Under the pieces are notes generated by a model. It saw only the letters and a list, made by a program, of their open reading frames with translations. It was not told where the DNA came from and searched no databases. Shown in pieces: positions 15,524 to 24,073 of a DNA stretch of 38,222 nucleotides. The stretch comes from JAHQVK01 sp039819565 (GTDB taxonomy: Bacteria > Myxococcota > Kuafuiibacteriia > Kuafuiibacteriales > Kuafuiibacteriaceae). Position 1 is the stretch's first letter, and every line of letters starts with the position of its first letter. The stretch is from positions 1 to 38,222 of the forward strand of contig JBCBRU010000011.1 of assembly GCA_039819565.1 (NCBI GenBank), read 5' to 3'. The translations under genes and the position numbers were made by a program.

Positions 15524-18003
15524 CAGAAGCTGTTGCCGATGCTGAACTCGAAGAGCGGCCCGGCCGGGTCGTCCGGCCGACGCGTGAGGGGGATGCCCCA
15601 TTCGAAACGGAGGGGACCGATCGGCGAGAACCATCGGAAGCCGAATCCGACTGACCAGAAAAGCCCCGCCGGGAGACTCTCGTAGTCGAAGGTCACGTTC
15701 GGGCAGACCGCGTCCCGTCCGTCGGGAAAGACCAGCAGCTCTCCAGGCCGGCACGGAGACCCTCGAACATCTCCGCCCAGGTAGAAAAAGTTCTCTTCCT
15801 CCGCGAAGACGTTACCAGCGTCGAGGAAGAGAACTCCGCGAATACCCACCTGTTGGAAGATCGGCACCTCAATCTCTACGTTCGCGAGGAACTCCTTATT
15901 TCCGCCCTCGATGAAAGTGAAGCTGCTTCCGTAGGGGTCGAGACCCGCGTTGCCCCGGTTGTTTTGAAGCGCACGGCGCTCGGGACCAATACGGAAGGGC
16001 AGGTAGCCACGGAGGGTGTTTATGCCTCCCATGATGAACTTCTCCGCGGGAGACAGTGCTTGCGTCGCGGTCGAGTTGAGATAGCCCGCGCGCAGACTGA
16101 CCTTGAATACGCCGTTGAACGGCAGAGGCTGGTAAAAGCGCGCGAAGCCCCGGAATCGCTGGAAGGTCCGATTCTCTGAAGCCCCGAGGAACGTCTCCGA
16201 AAACTCAGCGGACAGGGAGTGGAACATGCCCCGGGTCGGGAACAGACGATTGTCGCGAGAATCGTAGGTTCCGGTCAGCCGTACGCTCGAGATCCGGCCG
16301 CTGTTGTTCAACGGGAAGAAGGCCGGCTGTCCGGAGACCGAACCGTCCGAACCGCGAGATCGCACGAACTCGAGGTTGTAGGTGAGGAAGGCTCGAATCT
16401 CGTCGGTCAGCAGGTAGCCGACCGTCAGATCGCCGCCTGTCGCCGAACGAATAAAGGAGCGGAACTGAGTCTCGGTATTGAAGGCGTTGAAGGAGAAGTT
16501 GACCAGAGTATCGAAAAGATAAGGCTCGGTGAATCGAAACTGAAAGAGCTGCCGCAGGGACGAAATCTGAGCAGAAAGCTGGAGGGATTGCCCATTCCCC
16601 AGGAAGTTGTCTTGCTGGATCTGAGCTGTGGCAATGAAGTTTTCGGCCGAAGAGAAACCTGCTCCCACTTGAAAGGTGCCGGTCGCTTTTTCTTGGACCT
16701 TGACCTCGACGATTTGCAGGTCGTCTTGACTTCCCCGTTTGGTAGTGATCTCGACGGTCTCAAAGTACCCTAGGGCCGTTACGCGGGCTTTGCTTCGCTC
16801 CCGATCCCAAGCGCTCGTGAGCTCCCCTTCGTAGATTCGGAGTTCCCGCCGAATGACTTTGTCTCGGGTTTTGGTGTTCCCCACGATGTCGATGCGCTCG
16901 TAGAAGACCTTGGATCCGCGCTGCACATCGAAAATCAGATCGATGATGCGCTCGGAAGCATCGACCTGCGTCTGAGGGGTGACATTGGCGTAGGCGTAGC
17001 CGTCGTCTTCGTAGCGACTCTTGAGGCGCTGGAGGTCCTTCCCGAGCTTGCTCCGGTTGAAGACCTCTCCCGGTTTGGTGCTCACGAGGTCGGCCAAGTC
17101 CGTGCCGTCCTCGGGCATCTCGCCAGAGAAGCCCACCTCTCCGACGTTGAACTGCTCCCCCTCCTCGATGCGCATCGTGATGTACACGTATTTACGATCG
17201 GGCGAGATTTCGACGTCGGGGGTATCGATGCGGACGTTGATATACCCGCGGTCGAAGTACTGACTCGAGAGGCGAAGGAGGTCGATCTCGAAGGCGTCCT
17301 TTCGATAGGTGCCGGCCCCGGTCAGAAACGAGATGAGGTTGCCTTCCCGGGTCTCGATGCTCCTCTTCAGCAGCGAGGAAGAGATGTTGCGATTGCCGAC
17401 GAAGCGAATCGAACGAACTTCGACCTTCGCGTTCTCGATAACGCGAAGCACGACATCGACCTGGTTGTCGCCCACGTCGACCAGCTCCGACTCGACGTCC
17501 GCGAGGTAGAAGCCCTTTTCTCGATACAAATCGAGGACCTTTTGCCGGTTCTGGCGGACCTTCTTCTCGTCGAGAATGGTAAAGGGCCGAATGTCGACGA
17601 CCTCCTCGACGTCGTCGTCCCCGATCGACTCGTTGTCCTTGATGACGACACCGCGAACCGCCGGTTTTTCCTTGACCACGAATACGAGGTCGACCTCGCC
17701 CGCTCCGGCCGGCTCAGCGAAAGCCTGCACGTCGTTGAAGTACCCCGTGCCGTAGACCGCCTGGACGTCCTCGGCCACGTTGCTCAAAGCCAGGCGACGT
17801 CCCTCTCGGCTGGTCAGGCCGAGCTTGGCGGCAGCCGCTTCGACCCGGCGCAAGCCCTCGAAGCGAATGGTGCGAAGCGTGCGGCCCTCTAGAGCCGTGG
17901 CGTCTGATGAGGCGGCCTGAGCCGGCCCGGACCAGGCCGTGGCCACGAAGAGGAGCCACAGCAAAGCCAGAATCGGCCGGGGGTGGAGGTGGTCACCGGA
18001 CAT
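15523..18003 (-). CDS. bamA: Outer-membrane protein assembly factor BamA
   Basis: BamA is the central pore of the machinery that folds beta-barrels into the outer membrane. The 826-residue product begins with a signal peptide (hydrophobic run ILALLWLLFVATAWSG, then PAQA). A string of POTRA domains follows; visible POTRA motifs include 'IRFEGLRRVEAAAAKLGL', 'VRSIRFVGNRNISSSLL', 'VGEVGFSGEMPEDG' and 'YERIDIVGNTKTRDKVI'. The last roughly 380 residues form the barrel, with 'DNFLGNGQSLQL', 'GTYDSRDNRLFPTRG' and the loop-6 signature 'INTLRGYLPF', ending in a Phe-terminated strand (EFSIGNSF). Length is normal for the family. The ATG at 18003 is preferred over an upstream GTG (18093) because it begins the signal peptide directly. 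It heads the minus-strand envelope cluster. Confidence 0.96.
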   Translation of the reverse strand: MSGDHLHPRPILALLWLLFVATAWSGPAQAASSDATALEGRTLRTIRFEGLRRVEAAAAKLGLTSREGRRLALSNVAEDVQAVYGTGYFNDVQAFAEPAGAGEVDLVFVVKEKPAVRGVVIKDNESIGDDDVEEVVDIRPFTILDEKKVRQNRQKVLDLYREKGFYLADVESELVDVGDNQVDVVLRVIENAKVEVRSIRFVGNRNISSSLLKRSIETREGNLISFLTGAGTYRKDAFEIDLLRLSSQYFDRGYINVRIDTPDVEISPDRKYVYITMRIEEGEQFNVGEVGFSGEMPEDGTDLADLVSTKPGEVFNRSKLGKDLQRLKSRYEDDGYAYANVTPQTQVDASERIIDLIFDVQRGSKVFYERIDIVGNTKTRDKVIRRELRIYEGELTSAWDRERSKARVTALGYFETVEITTKRGSQDDLQIVEVKVQEKATGTFQVGAGFSSAENFIATAQIQQDNFLGNGQSLQLSAQISSLRQLFQFRFTEPYLFDTLVNFSFNAFNTETQFRSFIRSATGGDLTVGYLLTDEIRAFLTYNLEFVRSRGSDGSVSGQPAFFPLNNSGRISSVRLTGTYDSRDNRLFPTRGMFHSLSAEFSETFLGASENRTFQRFRGFARFYQPLPFNGVFKVSLRAGYLNSTATQALSPAEKFIMGGINTLRGYLPFRIGPERRALQNNRGNAGLDPYGSSFTFIEGGNKEFLANVEIEVPIFQQVGIRGVLFLDAGNVFAEEENFFYLGGDVRGSPCRPGELLVFPDGRDAVCPNVTFDYESLPAGLFWSVGFGFRWFSPIGPLRFEWGIPLTRRPDDPAGPLFEFSIGNSF

Positions 18004-18205
18004 GATGCGCGGTCGCCTTCTGGGCGGGCCGCTGGGTAGCACGACGGTCCGAAGTCGCCCATGGGATTTTTTCCGACCCTTCTCGACACGCACCCAAAGT
18101 GGGGCAGCCTGCCCCAGTGCCTCGGGCGTTTGGGGCGTATTGCCATGGTCGAAATGGGCGATTGAAGGACAGCAAGATGGTCCACCATTTGCTCCTCGTC
18201 ACGTC

Positions 18206-18412
18206 ATGCAGAGCTTCCGGTCTTTCCTCATCCTCGCCTTCGTCCTCTTCTTTGGCGGCATCTTCACCGCGGGCATGGGTCTCGGTCTGTTCGACGGTGT
18301 TCCCGCGAGCTTCCTGGTGACGATTGGTGTGCTTCTGGCCGTCATCGCGCCCGCGACGGCCCTCATCGGAGCCGCGCTCGAGGAGAAGAAGGCGACCGCC
18401 ACCCAGAAGTAG
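18206..18412 (+). CDS. Small two-helix membrane protein, hypothetical
   Basis: This is a 68-residue plus-strand frame (ATG at 18206) with two clear hydrophobic helices, 'FLILAFVLFFGGIFTAGMGL' and 'FLVTIGVLLAVIAPATALIGAAL', joined by a short Gly/Asp/Pro loop and followed by a charged tail (EEKKATATQK). I recognise no family. It lies between the divergent bamA start (203 nt away) and the convergent clpB 3' end. No Shine-Dalgarno precedes the ATG, so the start is uncertain. The opposite-strand frames in the same stretch look like shadows. Support rests on the coherent hydrophobic pattern alone. Confidence 0.5.
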   Translation: MQSFRSFLILAFVLFFGGIFTAGMGLGLFDGVPASFLVTIGVLLAVIAPATALIGAALEEKKATATQK

Positions 18413-18477
18413 TTCGACCTCCGGACTCGCCCATTCCGCCACGGCACGAGCGAACGAGCTCGGGCTTCTTGGACTCA

Positions 18478-18510
18478 GACGCCGCCGCCCCCCGCAGGGG
18501 GGGCGACGTC
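18478..18510. terminator. GC-rich hairpin between convergent genes, candidate bidirectional terminator
   Basis: GACGCCGCCG then six C, a GCA loop, seven G and CGACGTC can form a long GC stem with minor mismatches. It lies 66 nt after the small plus-strand gene and 6 nt beyond the clpB stop, where both transcripts should end. No T tract follows on either strand, so it is not a classic intrinsic terminator. Confidence 0.45.
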
Positions 18511-18515
18511 TCGCT

Positions 18516-21098
18516 TCACAAAAGCTCGACTCGGAGTTCGGTGCCTTCGACGTCTACCCGCGCCTCACGCCTCTCCTCATCGTGCCCCCTGCTGATGATG
18601 GCCATGGCCAGCGGGTCCACCACGTGCCGCTGGATGACCCGCTTGAGAGGGCGAGCTCCGTACTCCTCGTCGTAGCCTCGCTCCGCTAGCCAGTCGAGGG
18701 CCGACTCCGTCACGTTCAAGGCCAGCCCTCGAGCCCCGAGACGAGCGCGAACCGCCTCGAGCTGGATGGGGACGATCCTTTTGACCTGCTCACGACGCAG
18801 CGCCTCGAACACGATGACGTCATCGAGTCGGTTGAGGAACTCGGGACGGAAGCTCGCCTTCAGGATGGCCTCGAGCTGTCCTCTCATTACCTCCGGCTCC
18901 GAGACATGGCCTTGAATGACCTCGGAGCCCAGGTTCGAGGTCAGGATGACGATCGCGTTGCTCATGTCGACGGTGCGCCCCTTGCCGTCCGTCAACCGCC
19001 CGTCGTCCAACACCTGCAGCAGCACGTTGAACACATCGGAGTGAGCCTTCTCGACCTCGTCAAAAAGGACGACCGAGTAGGGGTTTCGTCGAACCGCCTC
19101 GGTCAGGAATCCGCCTTCGTCGTGCCCTACGTATCCAGGCGGCGAGCCGATGAGGCGAGCCACGGCGTGTTTCTCCATGTACTCGCTCATGTCGACGCGG
19201 ATGACTTTCGTCTCGTCCGCGAACAAGGTCTCAGCGAGGGCCTTCGCGAGCTCCGTCTTTCCCACCCCGGTGGGGCCGAGGAAGAGGAAGCTTCCGATCG
19301 GACGACGTGGATCTTTGAGCCCGGCCCGAGCACGACGCACCGCCCTCGCGACCGTCGACACGGCCTCATCCTGGCCAATGACTCGCGCATGCAGCTCGGT
19401 CTCGAGCTGAGCGAGCTTTTGGACCTCACTCTCCAACATTTTGGCTACCGGCACTCCGGTCCAGCGCGACACGACCTCGGCGATCTCGTGATCCGAGACT
19501 TCCTCCCGAAGAAATGAGCCATCCCGCGTGACCTCCGCGAGCCGCGTCTCGGCCTCTTTCAAAGCCCGCTCGAGACCCGGAAGATCTCCGTACCGGATCT
19601 GGGACGCCTTCTCCAGCTCACCCCGTCGAGTGGCGATCTCCTCGTCCGTACGCAATTGCTCCGCCTTCTCCTTGATCTCCGCGATGGCCGTGAGCGCGCT
19701 CTTCTCCGCCTGCCAGGCCGCCTTCATGGCCCCCGCCTTCTCCTTGAGGTCGGCGATCTCCCGCTCGATCTCGCCGAGCCGGTCCTTGCTCCCGGCGCCC
19801 TTGTCCTTCTTCAAGGCTTGGCGCTCCATCTCGAGCTGCAGTGCTTTGCGCTCCGCCTCGTCGATGGGTTTCGGAAGCGAATCGATCTCGATACGCACGA
19901 GAGAGGCGGCTTCGTCGACGAGGTCGATGGCCTTGTCGGGCAGGAAGCGATCCGAAATGTATCGGTCAGACAGGGTCGCCGCCGCCACCAGGGCGGAGTC
20001 TCGAATACGAATCCTGTGGTGCACCTCATAGCGCTCCTGGAGACCTCGCAGGATAGCGATCGTTTCCTCGACGGAAGGCGCGTCGACCTTGACCGGCTGA
20101 AAGCGCCGCTCGAGGGCAGCATCCTTCTCAATGTGCTTTCGATACTCGGAGATGGTCGTCGCCCCGATGCAGTGAAGGTCCCCTCGAGCAAGGGCGGGCT
20201 TCAGCATGTTGGAGGCGTCCATTGAACCCTCCGCGGCCCCAGCCCCCACGAGCGTGTGAATCTCGTCGATAAAGAGGACAATCTGGCCTTCGGAGGAGGT
20301 AATCTCCTTGAGCACCGCTTTCAGGCGCTCCTCGAACTCACCCCGAAACTTAGCCCCTGCCACCAAAGCACCAAGGTCCAAGGAAAGAAGCCGCCGACCA
20401 CGTAATGACTCCGGCACGTCGCCAGAAGCGATGCGGGCCGCAATGCCCTCGACAATCGCGGTCTTTCCTACGCCGGGCTCCCCAATCAGGACGGGGTTGT
20501 TTTTCCGACGCATCGAAAGCACCTGAACCGTGCGACGAATCTCTTCGTCTCGTCCTACGACGGGGTCGAGCTTTCCGCTCTTTGCGCGCTGAGTGAGGTC
20601 TACGGTGTACTTCTCGAGTGCTCGAAACTTCCCATCTGGATCTTCTTCCTGAATGCGATGGCTCCCCCGGACTTCGCGGAGGGCGTTTAGGATCGCCTCC
20701 TTGGTGAGCCCGTGGCGCTGAAGGATTGCCGCCACGGGACCGGTCGTCTCCAACGCACCGAGGAGGATATGCTCCATGCTCACGTACTCGTCTTGGAGGG
20801 TTGCCGCGGCCCGCTCCGCCGCATCGAGAGCACGTACGAAGTCGTCGCCGACGTAGAGCTGGGCGCTGGAGCCGGAGACCTTCGCGTGGGTTCCGAGCTG
20901 CTGGTCGAGGTCGCCGCTGAGCCGGCCAAGGTCGGCACCAATCTTCGTGGCGACGGCCCGCAGCATCCCTTCCGCATCCTCGGCAGCGGCCGCGAACACG
21001 TGCTCCAACTCCAGCCGCTGATGCCCATGTTGACGAGCCAGGGCCTGTGCCCGACCCAAGACTTCTCGGGTTTTTACGGTGAAACGATCTGGGTTCAA
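18516..21098 (-). CDS. clpB: ATP-dependent disaggregase ClpB
   Basis: ClpB is a hexameric Hsp100 chaperone that threads aggregated proteins through its pore with DnaK. The full-length product is 860 residues. It has the Clp-N double repeat (1-145), NBD1 with Walker A 'GEPGVGKTA' (about 206-214) and Walker B 'IVLFIDEIHTLVGAG', the coiled-coil middle domain ('EMERQALKKDKGAGSKDR' to 'RRGELEKASQ'), NBD2 with 'GPTGVGKTELAKAL' and 'VVLFDEVEKAH', and the C-terminal small domain. Pore motifs include 'SPPGYVGHDEGG'. The start is TTG at 21098-21096, decided by the strong GGAGGT 4 nt upstream and by the family N-terminus (MNPDRFTVKTREVL). It stands alone between hisD and a convergent small gene. Confidence 0.97.
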   Translation of the reverse strand: MNPDRFTVKTREVLGRAQALARQHGHQRLELEHVFAAAAEDAEGMLRAVATKIGADLGRLSGDLDQQLGTHAKVSGSSAQLYVGDDFVRALDAAERAAATLQDEYVSMEHILLGALETTGPVAAILQRHGLTKEAILNALREVRGSHRIQEEDPDGKFRALEKYTVDLTQRAKSGKLDPVVGRDEEIRRTVQVLSMRRKNNPVLIGEPGVGKTAIVEGIAARIASGDVPESLRGRRLLSLDLGALVAGAKFRGEFEERLKAVLKEITSSEGQIVLFIDEIHTLVGAGAAEGSMDASNMLKPALARGDLHCIGATTISEYRKHIEKDAALERRFQPVKVDAPSVEETIAILRGLQERYEVHHRIRIRDSALVAAATLSDRYISDRFLPDKAIDLVDEAASLVRIEIDSLPKPIDEAERKALQLEMERQALKKDKGAGSKDRLGEIEREIADLKEKAGAMKAAWQAEKSALTAIAEIKEKAEQLRTDEEIATRRGELEKASQIRYGDLPGLERALKEAETRLAEVTRDGSFLREEVSDHEIAEVVSRWTGVPVAKMLESEVQKLAQLETELHARVIGQDEAVSTVARAVRRARAGLKDPRRPIGSFLFLGPTGVGKTELAKALAETLFADETKVIRVDMSEYMEKHAVARLIGSPPGYVGHDEGGFLTEAVRRNPYSVVLFDEVEKAHSDVFNVLLQVLDDGRLTDGKGRTVDMSNAIVILTSNLGSEVIQGHVSEPEVMRGQLEAILKASFRPEFLNRLDDVIVFEALRREQVKRIVPIQLEAVRARLGARGLALNVTESALDWLAERGYDEEYGARPLKRVIQRHVVDPLAMAIISRGHDEERREARVDVEGTELRVELL

Positions 21099-21102
21099 AA
21101 CT

Positions 21103-21108
21103 ACCTCC
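21103..21108 (-). promoter_or_regulatory. Shine-Dalgarno deciding the TTG start of clpB
   Basis: GGAGGT on the minus strand sits 4 nt upstream of TTG AAC CCA. No ATG or GTG in frame is as well placed, so the rare TTG initiation codon is supported. Confidence 0.75.
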
Positions 21109-21167
21109 GGTCGAGCTCCGTTCGCCGCTCATCGCGGCGGCTGCGGAGCCTCAAAATCTTCGGAGGA

Positions 21168-21194
21168 AGAATAGAAACCCTCAGCGAGGGTCAA
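21168..21194 (-). promoter_or_regulatory. Candidate clpB promoter
   Basis: On the minus strand TTGACC (21194-21189) and TATTCT (21173-21168) are separated by 15 nt, shorter than the sigma-70 ideal of 17. The -35-like element overlaps the hisD stop codon (TGA 21193-21191). An inverted pair CCCTCG/CTGAGGG lies in the spacer. A heat-shock-type promoter would be expected for clpB, but the match to CTTGAA/CCCCAT is poor. Confidence 0.3.
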
Positions 21195-22468
21195 GGGTGC
21201 GGTTCGCTCTCACCCAACCGACGCTCAGCGGAGCGCGCGTGGGCCTCGAGCCCCTCGAGACGGGCAAACGCGGCGGCGTCGCGAAAAACAGCCTCTGGAG
21301 CCCCGTCGAGTCGCATGTAGGTGCGGACGCGGAGAAAATCGAAGACGGACAACCCACCCACGGATCGAGCCGTTCCGCCGGTGGGAAGGGTATGGTTGGG
21401 CCCCAGACCATAGTCCCCGAGCACCTCCGCCGCCCCTTCGCCGAGAAAGAGCGCGCCATAGTGATGAAGGCGTGGTCGGAGCGCCTCAGGGTCTTGCGTG
21501 ATCACCTCGAGATGCTCTGGCGCCACCCGATTCGACACCGCGCAAGCTTCCTCGATTGAAGGGACCAGAACCGCGGCACTGTGATCTCGCGCGGCCGGCT
21601 CGGCCGTCTTGCGGGTCGGCAACGTGGCGAGCTGGCGCTCGATCTCCGCCCGTACGGCCAAGATGAGGGGCTCACTGGGCGTTACGAGGAGTCCTCTCGC
21701 CTCTACATCATGCTCACACTGGGCGAGGAGGTCGGCGGCCACGGTCTTTGGGTCCGCGGTGTCGTCAGCAATCACCAGGACCTCGCTGGGACCCGCGAGC
21801 ATGTCGATCTTCACTAGCCCGGCGACGAGCTGCTTCGCAGCCGTGACCCATTTGTTGCCCGGTCCCACGATGGCATCACATGCCGGTATGGGGCCTGCTC
21901 CGTGAGCAAAGGCCGCGATCGCCTGAGCACCACCGACCGCCACCACCCCGTCCGCCTCGGCGAGCGCCGCAGCCGCCAGGGTCACGGGAGCAGGACGCGG
22001 TGAAGCCACCCAGACCTCATCGACGCCGGCGGCTCGAGCCGTCACCGCCGTCATGAGCACCGTGCTCGGCAGCGGGAATCGGCCCCCGGGAGCGTAGCAC
22101 CCCGCACGACTGACCGGAGCCACCTCGTGGCCGAGCACCCCACCGCCTCCCGGCAGCGTGTGCTCCATGTCGGTGAGCGCGGCTCGCTGTCGCTCGGCGA
22201 AATCTCGAATTCGAACCGCGGCGCGCTCGAGCACGCCTCGGGCATCGGCCGGCAGCTCTTCCAGCGCAGACTCGAGATGCGAGCGAGGCAGAACCAGAGG
22301 AGCGCCCGGTTCGAGGTCTCCTAGCCTCTCCGCGTGGGCGCGAAGCGCGACCTCGCCGTCGCGGCGAACATCTCCCACGATCTTCGCTGCCGCCGCGAGC
22401 GTGTCCTCGCTCAGCGCGCCCAATCCGGCGGGCGCGAGGTCCTCGGGTCGCTTGTCAGGAAGAAGCAT
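21191..22468 (-). CDS. hisD: Histidinol dehydrogenase HisD
   Basis: HisD performs the last two steps of histidine synthesis, oxidising L-histidinol to histidine with two NAD+. The product is 425 residues, normal for the family. Motifs include 'APVSRAGCYAPGGRFPLPSTVLM', 'DAIVGPGNKWVTAAKQ', 'DMLAGPSEVLVIADDTADP', the zinc/catalytic region 'LLAQCEHD' (usually QAEHD; here Cys replaces Ala), 'NRVAPEHLEV' and 'GLGPNHTLPTGGTARSVGGLSVFDF'. ATG at 22468. It is separated from the rest of the his genes by a lipocalin-like gene and a GST-fold gene, and read in the same direction. It diverges from the DUF6265-like gene across about 75-100 nt. Confidence 0.97.
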   Translation of the reverse strand: MLLPDKRPEDLAPAGLGALSEDTLAAAAKIVGDVRRDGEVALRAHAERLGDLEPGAPLVLPRSHLESALEELPADARGVLERAAVRIRDFAERQRAALTDMEHTLPGGGGVLGHEVAPVSRAGCYAPGGRFPLPSTVLMTAVTARAAGVDEVWVASPRPAPVTLAAAALAEADGVVAVGGAQAIAAFAHGAGPIPACDAIVGPGNKWVTAAKQLVAGLVKIDMLAGPSEVLVIADDTADPKTVAADLLAQCEHDVEARGLLVTPSEPLILAVRAEIERQLATLPTRKTAEPAARDHSAAVLVPSIEEACAVSNRVAPEHLEVITQDPEALRPRLHHYGALFLGEGAAEVLGDYGLGPNHTLPTGGTARSVGGLSVFDFLRVRTYMRLDGAPEAVFRDAAAFARLEGLEAHARSAERRLGESEPHP

Positions 22469-22565
22469 GCACGGATGAGACGGTGGGGGCGCAGCTGGAG
22501 CAAGCTCAACTCCGTAGGCTCACACCGTAGCCGGTGCGCTTATGATCAGGGAGAATACGGGGGTC

Positions 22566-23066
22566 ATGTGCCGCCTCCGCTGCAGTTTTTCCCTTGCGAC
22601 CGCCGCAGCCGCCTTCGCGATCATGAGTGGGCCGGCTCCGGCCCTCTGCGCTCCGGCCTCCAGCCCCGCAGCCGATGCCCGCCTCCACGGACTGAGCTGG
22701 CTCGAGGGTGTGTGGCGCGGGGGCTCGTCTAAGCTCGAGACCGAGGAGCGCTGGACCTCGTCAGAGGGCGGGATGATGTTTGCGGTCAACCGCAGCTTCT
22801 CGGGCGGGAGGGTCGTCCACTTCGAGTTTCTCCGTATCGCCGCCGATGCACAGGGGGTGGCCCTCTTCGCCCAGCCGCGAGGTAAGCCGCCTACGCGTTT
22901 TCAGAAGGTGGCTCAGACCCCCGGGAGCGTGACCTTCGAAAACCTGAGCCACGACTTTCCACAGCGGATTGTTTACCTCCGACGAGGGGACGCCCTCGAA
23001 GTTCGCGCGGAAGGCGGAGACAAGGTCTCTCGGTGGCGCTGGACCCGCGTGAGCCCCGGAATGTAG
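22566..23066 (+). CDS. Secreted DUF6265-like protein
   Basis: This is a predicted exported protein of 166 residues (ATG 22566, just after GGGGGTC) or 174 residues (ATG 22542). The N-terminus 'MCRLRCSFSLATAAAAFAIM' followed by an Ala/Pro stretch is a Sec signal peptide. The mature part has the pattern seen in the DUF6265 family: 'LSWLEGVWRGG', 'EERWTSSEGGMMFAVNRSFSGG', 'FEFLRIAADAQGVALFAQPRG' and 'FENLSHDFPQRIVYLRRGDAL'. The fold is expected to be a small lipocalin/FABP-like barrel, and no function is established. It is a plus-strand singleton, convergent with the GST gene 16 nt downstream. Confidence 0.8.
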   Translation: MCRLRCSFSLATAAAAFAIMSGPAPALCAPASSPAADARLHGLSWLEGVWRGGSSKLETEERWTSSEGGMMFAVNRSFSGGRVVHFEFLRIAADAQGVALFAQPRGKPPTRFQKVAQTPGSVTFENLSHDFPQRIVYLRRGDALEVRAEGGDKVSRWRWTRVSPGM

Positions 23067-23082
23067 CGCCCCTCAACGTAAC

Positions 23083-23823
23083 TCAGGCCGCACGAAGCGT
23101 GAGGTCCGCCAGGGCCGGACGGGAGCCAAAGAAGTGCTGCTCCGCCCGCTCGATGTAGTCGGCGAACGGACGCACCCATGGCACCAGTGGGCTCGGCGCT
23201 GCGGGCGCGACGAAGTTCAGAAGAAGAGGATACACCGTGGCATCTAGGGATCCGGGCCGGTCCGCGAAGAAGAACGGACGGTCGCCGAGAGCCAGATGGA
23301 GCGCCTCCAGGTCTTCCCGAGCTCGCTCAATCATCTCTTCACGGGGGAGGCGGCCCGTGCCCTGCGCCCAAAGCTGCTGGTCGACCTTCTTCCGAACCAT
23401 ACGGAAGACGGTGCTCCGAAGCAGCCAGGGCACATCTGCGAAGAAGGTCTCCTTGACGAGGTCAGCGTGATCGTTCCATCGAAAGTACAGCTGCACAAAG
23501 TACAGATGCTCCTCGAGCATGCGCCGAAGCGGGGGAATTCGCGCACGATCCTCGGCAGCCAAGTGCCCATCGAAGTCGGCGCCGAACTCCCGCTCGAGAT
23601 AGTTCTGGATGTTCCTTGTATCTGGAACCACCACCGTGCCGTGATGGAGCACGGGCATTTTCTGACGAGGCCCGAAGCGGGGCTGGGAGACCTCCCGTTC
23701 GTATTCGAGGCCGGCCAGAGAGAGGAGCGCCTCGGCCTTGAGCGCGAACGAACTCGCACCACGAACGCCGAAAGCGCCCGGGAGAGTCTGGAGTTTGAGG
23801 TTGGGGGTGGTCGTCGTATTCAT
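23083..23823 (-). CDS. Glutathione S-transferase-fold protein, metaxin/Fax-like
   Basis: This is a 246-residue thioredoxin-plus-helical GST-fold protein. The N-terminal domain has 'SSFALKAEALLSLAGLEYERE' and 'KMPVLHHGTVVVPDTRNIQNYLE', matching the beta3-cisPro-beta4 core (Pro in KMPVL) and the substrate-binding Asp/Thr region. The C-terminal helical domain contains 'DRPFFFADRPGSLDATVYPLLLNF', the N-capping/hydrophobic-staple motif common to GSTs. The order and the Arg/Asp-rich helices resemble the metaxin/failed-axon-connection branch rather than classical detoxifying GSTs. ATG 23823 has AAGGAG 8-9 nt upstream. It is a singleton; repeat copy A lies 136 nt upstream of its start. Substrate unknown. 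Confidence 0.83.
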   Translation of the reverse strand: MNTTTTPNLKLQTLPGAFGVRGASSFALKAEALLSLAGLEYEREVSQPRFGPRQKMPVLHHGTVVVPDTRNIQNYLEREFGADFDGHLAAEDRARIPPLRRMLEEHLYFVQLYFRWNDHADLVKETFFADVPWLLRSTVFRMVRKKVDQQLWAQGTGRLPREEMIERAREDLEALHLALGDRPFFFADRPGSLDATVYPLLLNFVAPAAPSPLVPWVRPFADYIERAEQHFFGSRPALADLTLRAA

Positions 23824-23959
23824 TTCGAAACTCCTTGGCGCCGGTTTGGTCGCGCCTTCACAGGAGTGACGTTTCGAAGGGGCGTAGTTCGACAGCCCCT
23901 CGCACTTTTCTTGGCGACTTCGCTGAGCGCGAGCTTGGCCCGGCGCACCGGGGGACTAG

Positions 23960-24062
23960 CGAGGTAGGCGACGATGAGAGTCGCTAAGCGACGGCCGAGC
24001 GAGCACGCGGCGAGAGGCGCGGCCGAGGGGTATCAGAATCTACGCCGGGCGCATCTAGGCCC
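23960..24062. repeat. 103-bp intergenic repeat, copy A
   Basis: This stretch matches 31721-31823 in the same orientation with 5 substitutions and no gaps. It contains a small hairpin GTCGC-TAA-GCGAC (23980-23992) and a CGGCC...GGCCG pairing around the centre. It ends 11 nt from the stop codon of the HisA-HisI-HisE gene. No coding sense is visible. The preceding stretch (23824-23959) has no recognisable feature. Confidence 0.9.
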
Positions 24063-24073
24063 CTGTCAGGGTA

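Noticed and set aside
15524..15754. N-terminal extension of the nucleotidase
   Set aside because: It would lie inside bamA; the lipoprotein signal starts exactly at the ATG that overlaps the bamA stop.
18003..18206. Possible regulatory RNA between bamA and the small membrane gene
   Set aside because: Short divergent intergenic region with no convincing stem-loop set or promoter pair that I can support.
23824..24073. tRNA or known riboswitch in the region of repeat copy A
   Set aside because: No cloverleaf, T-loop or known riboswitch core is visible; the structure is limited to the repeat's own hairpins.
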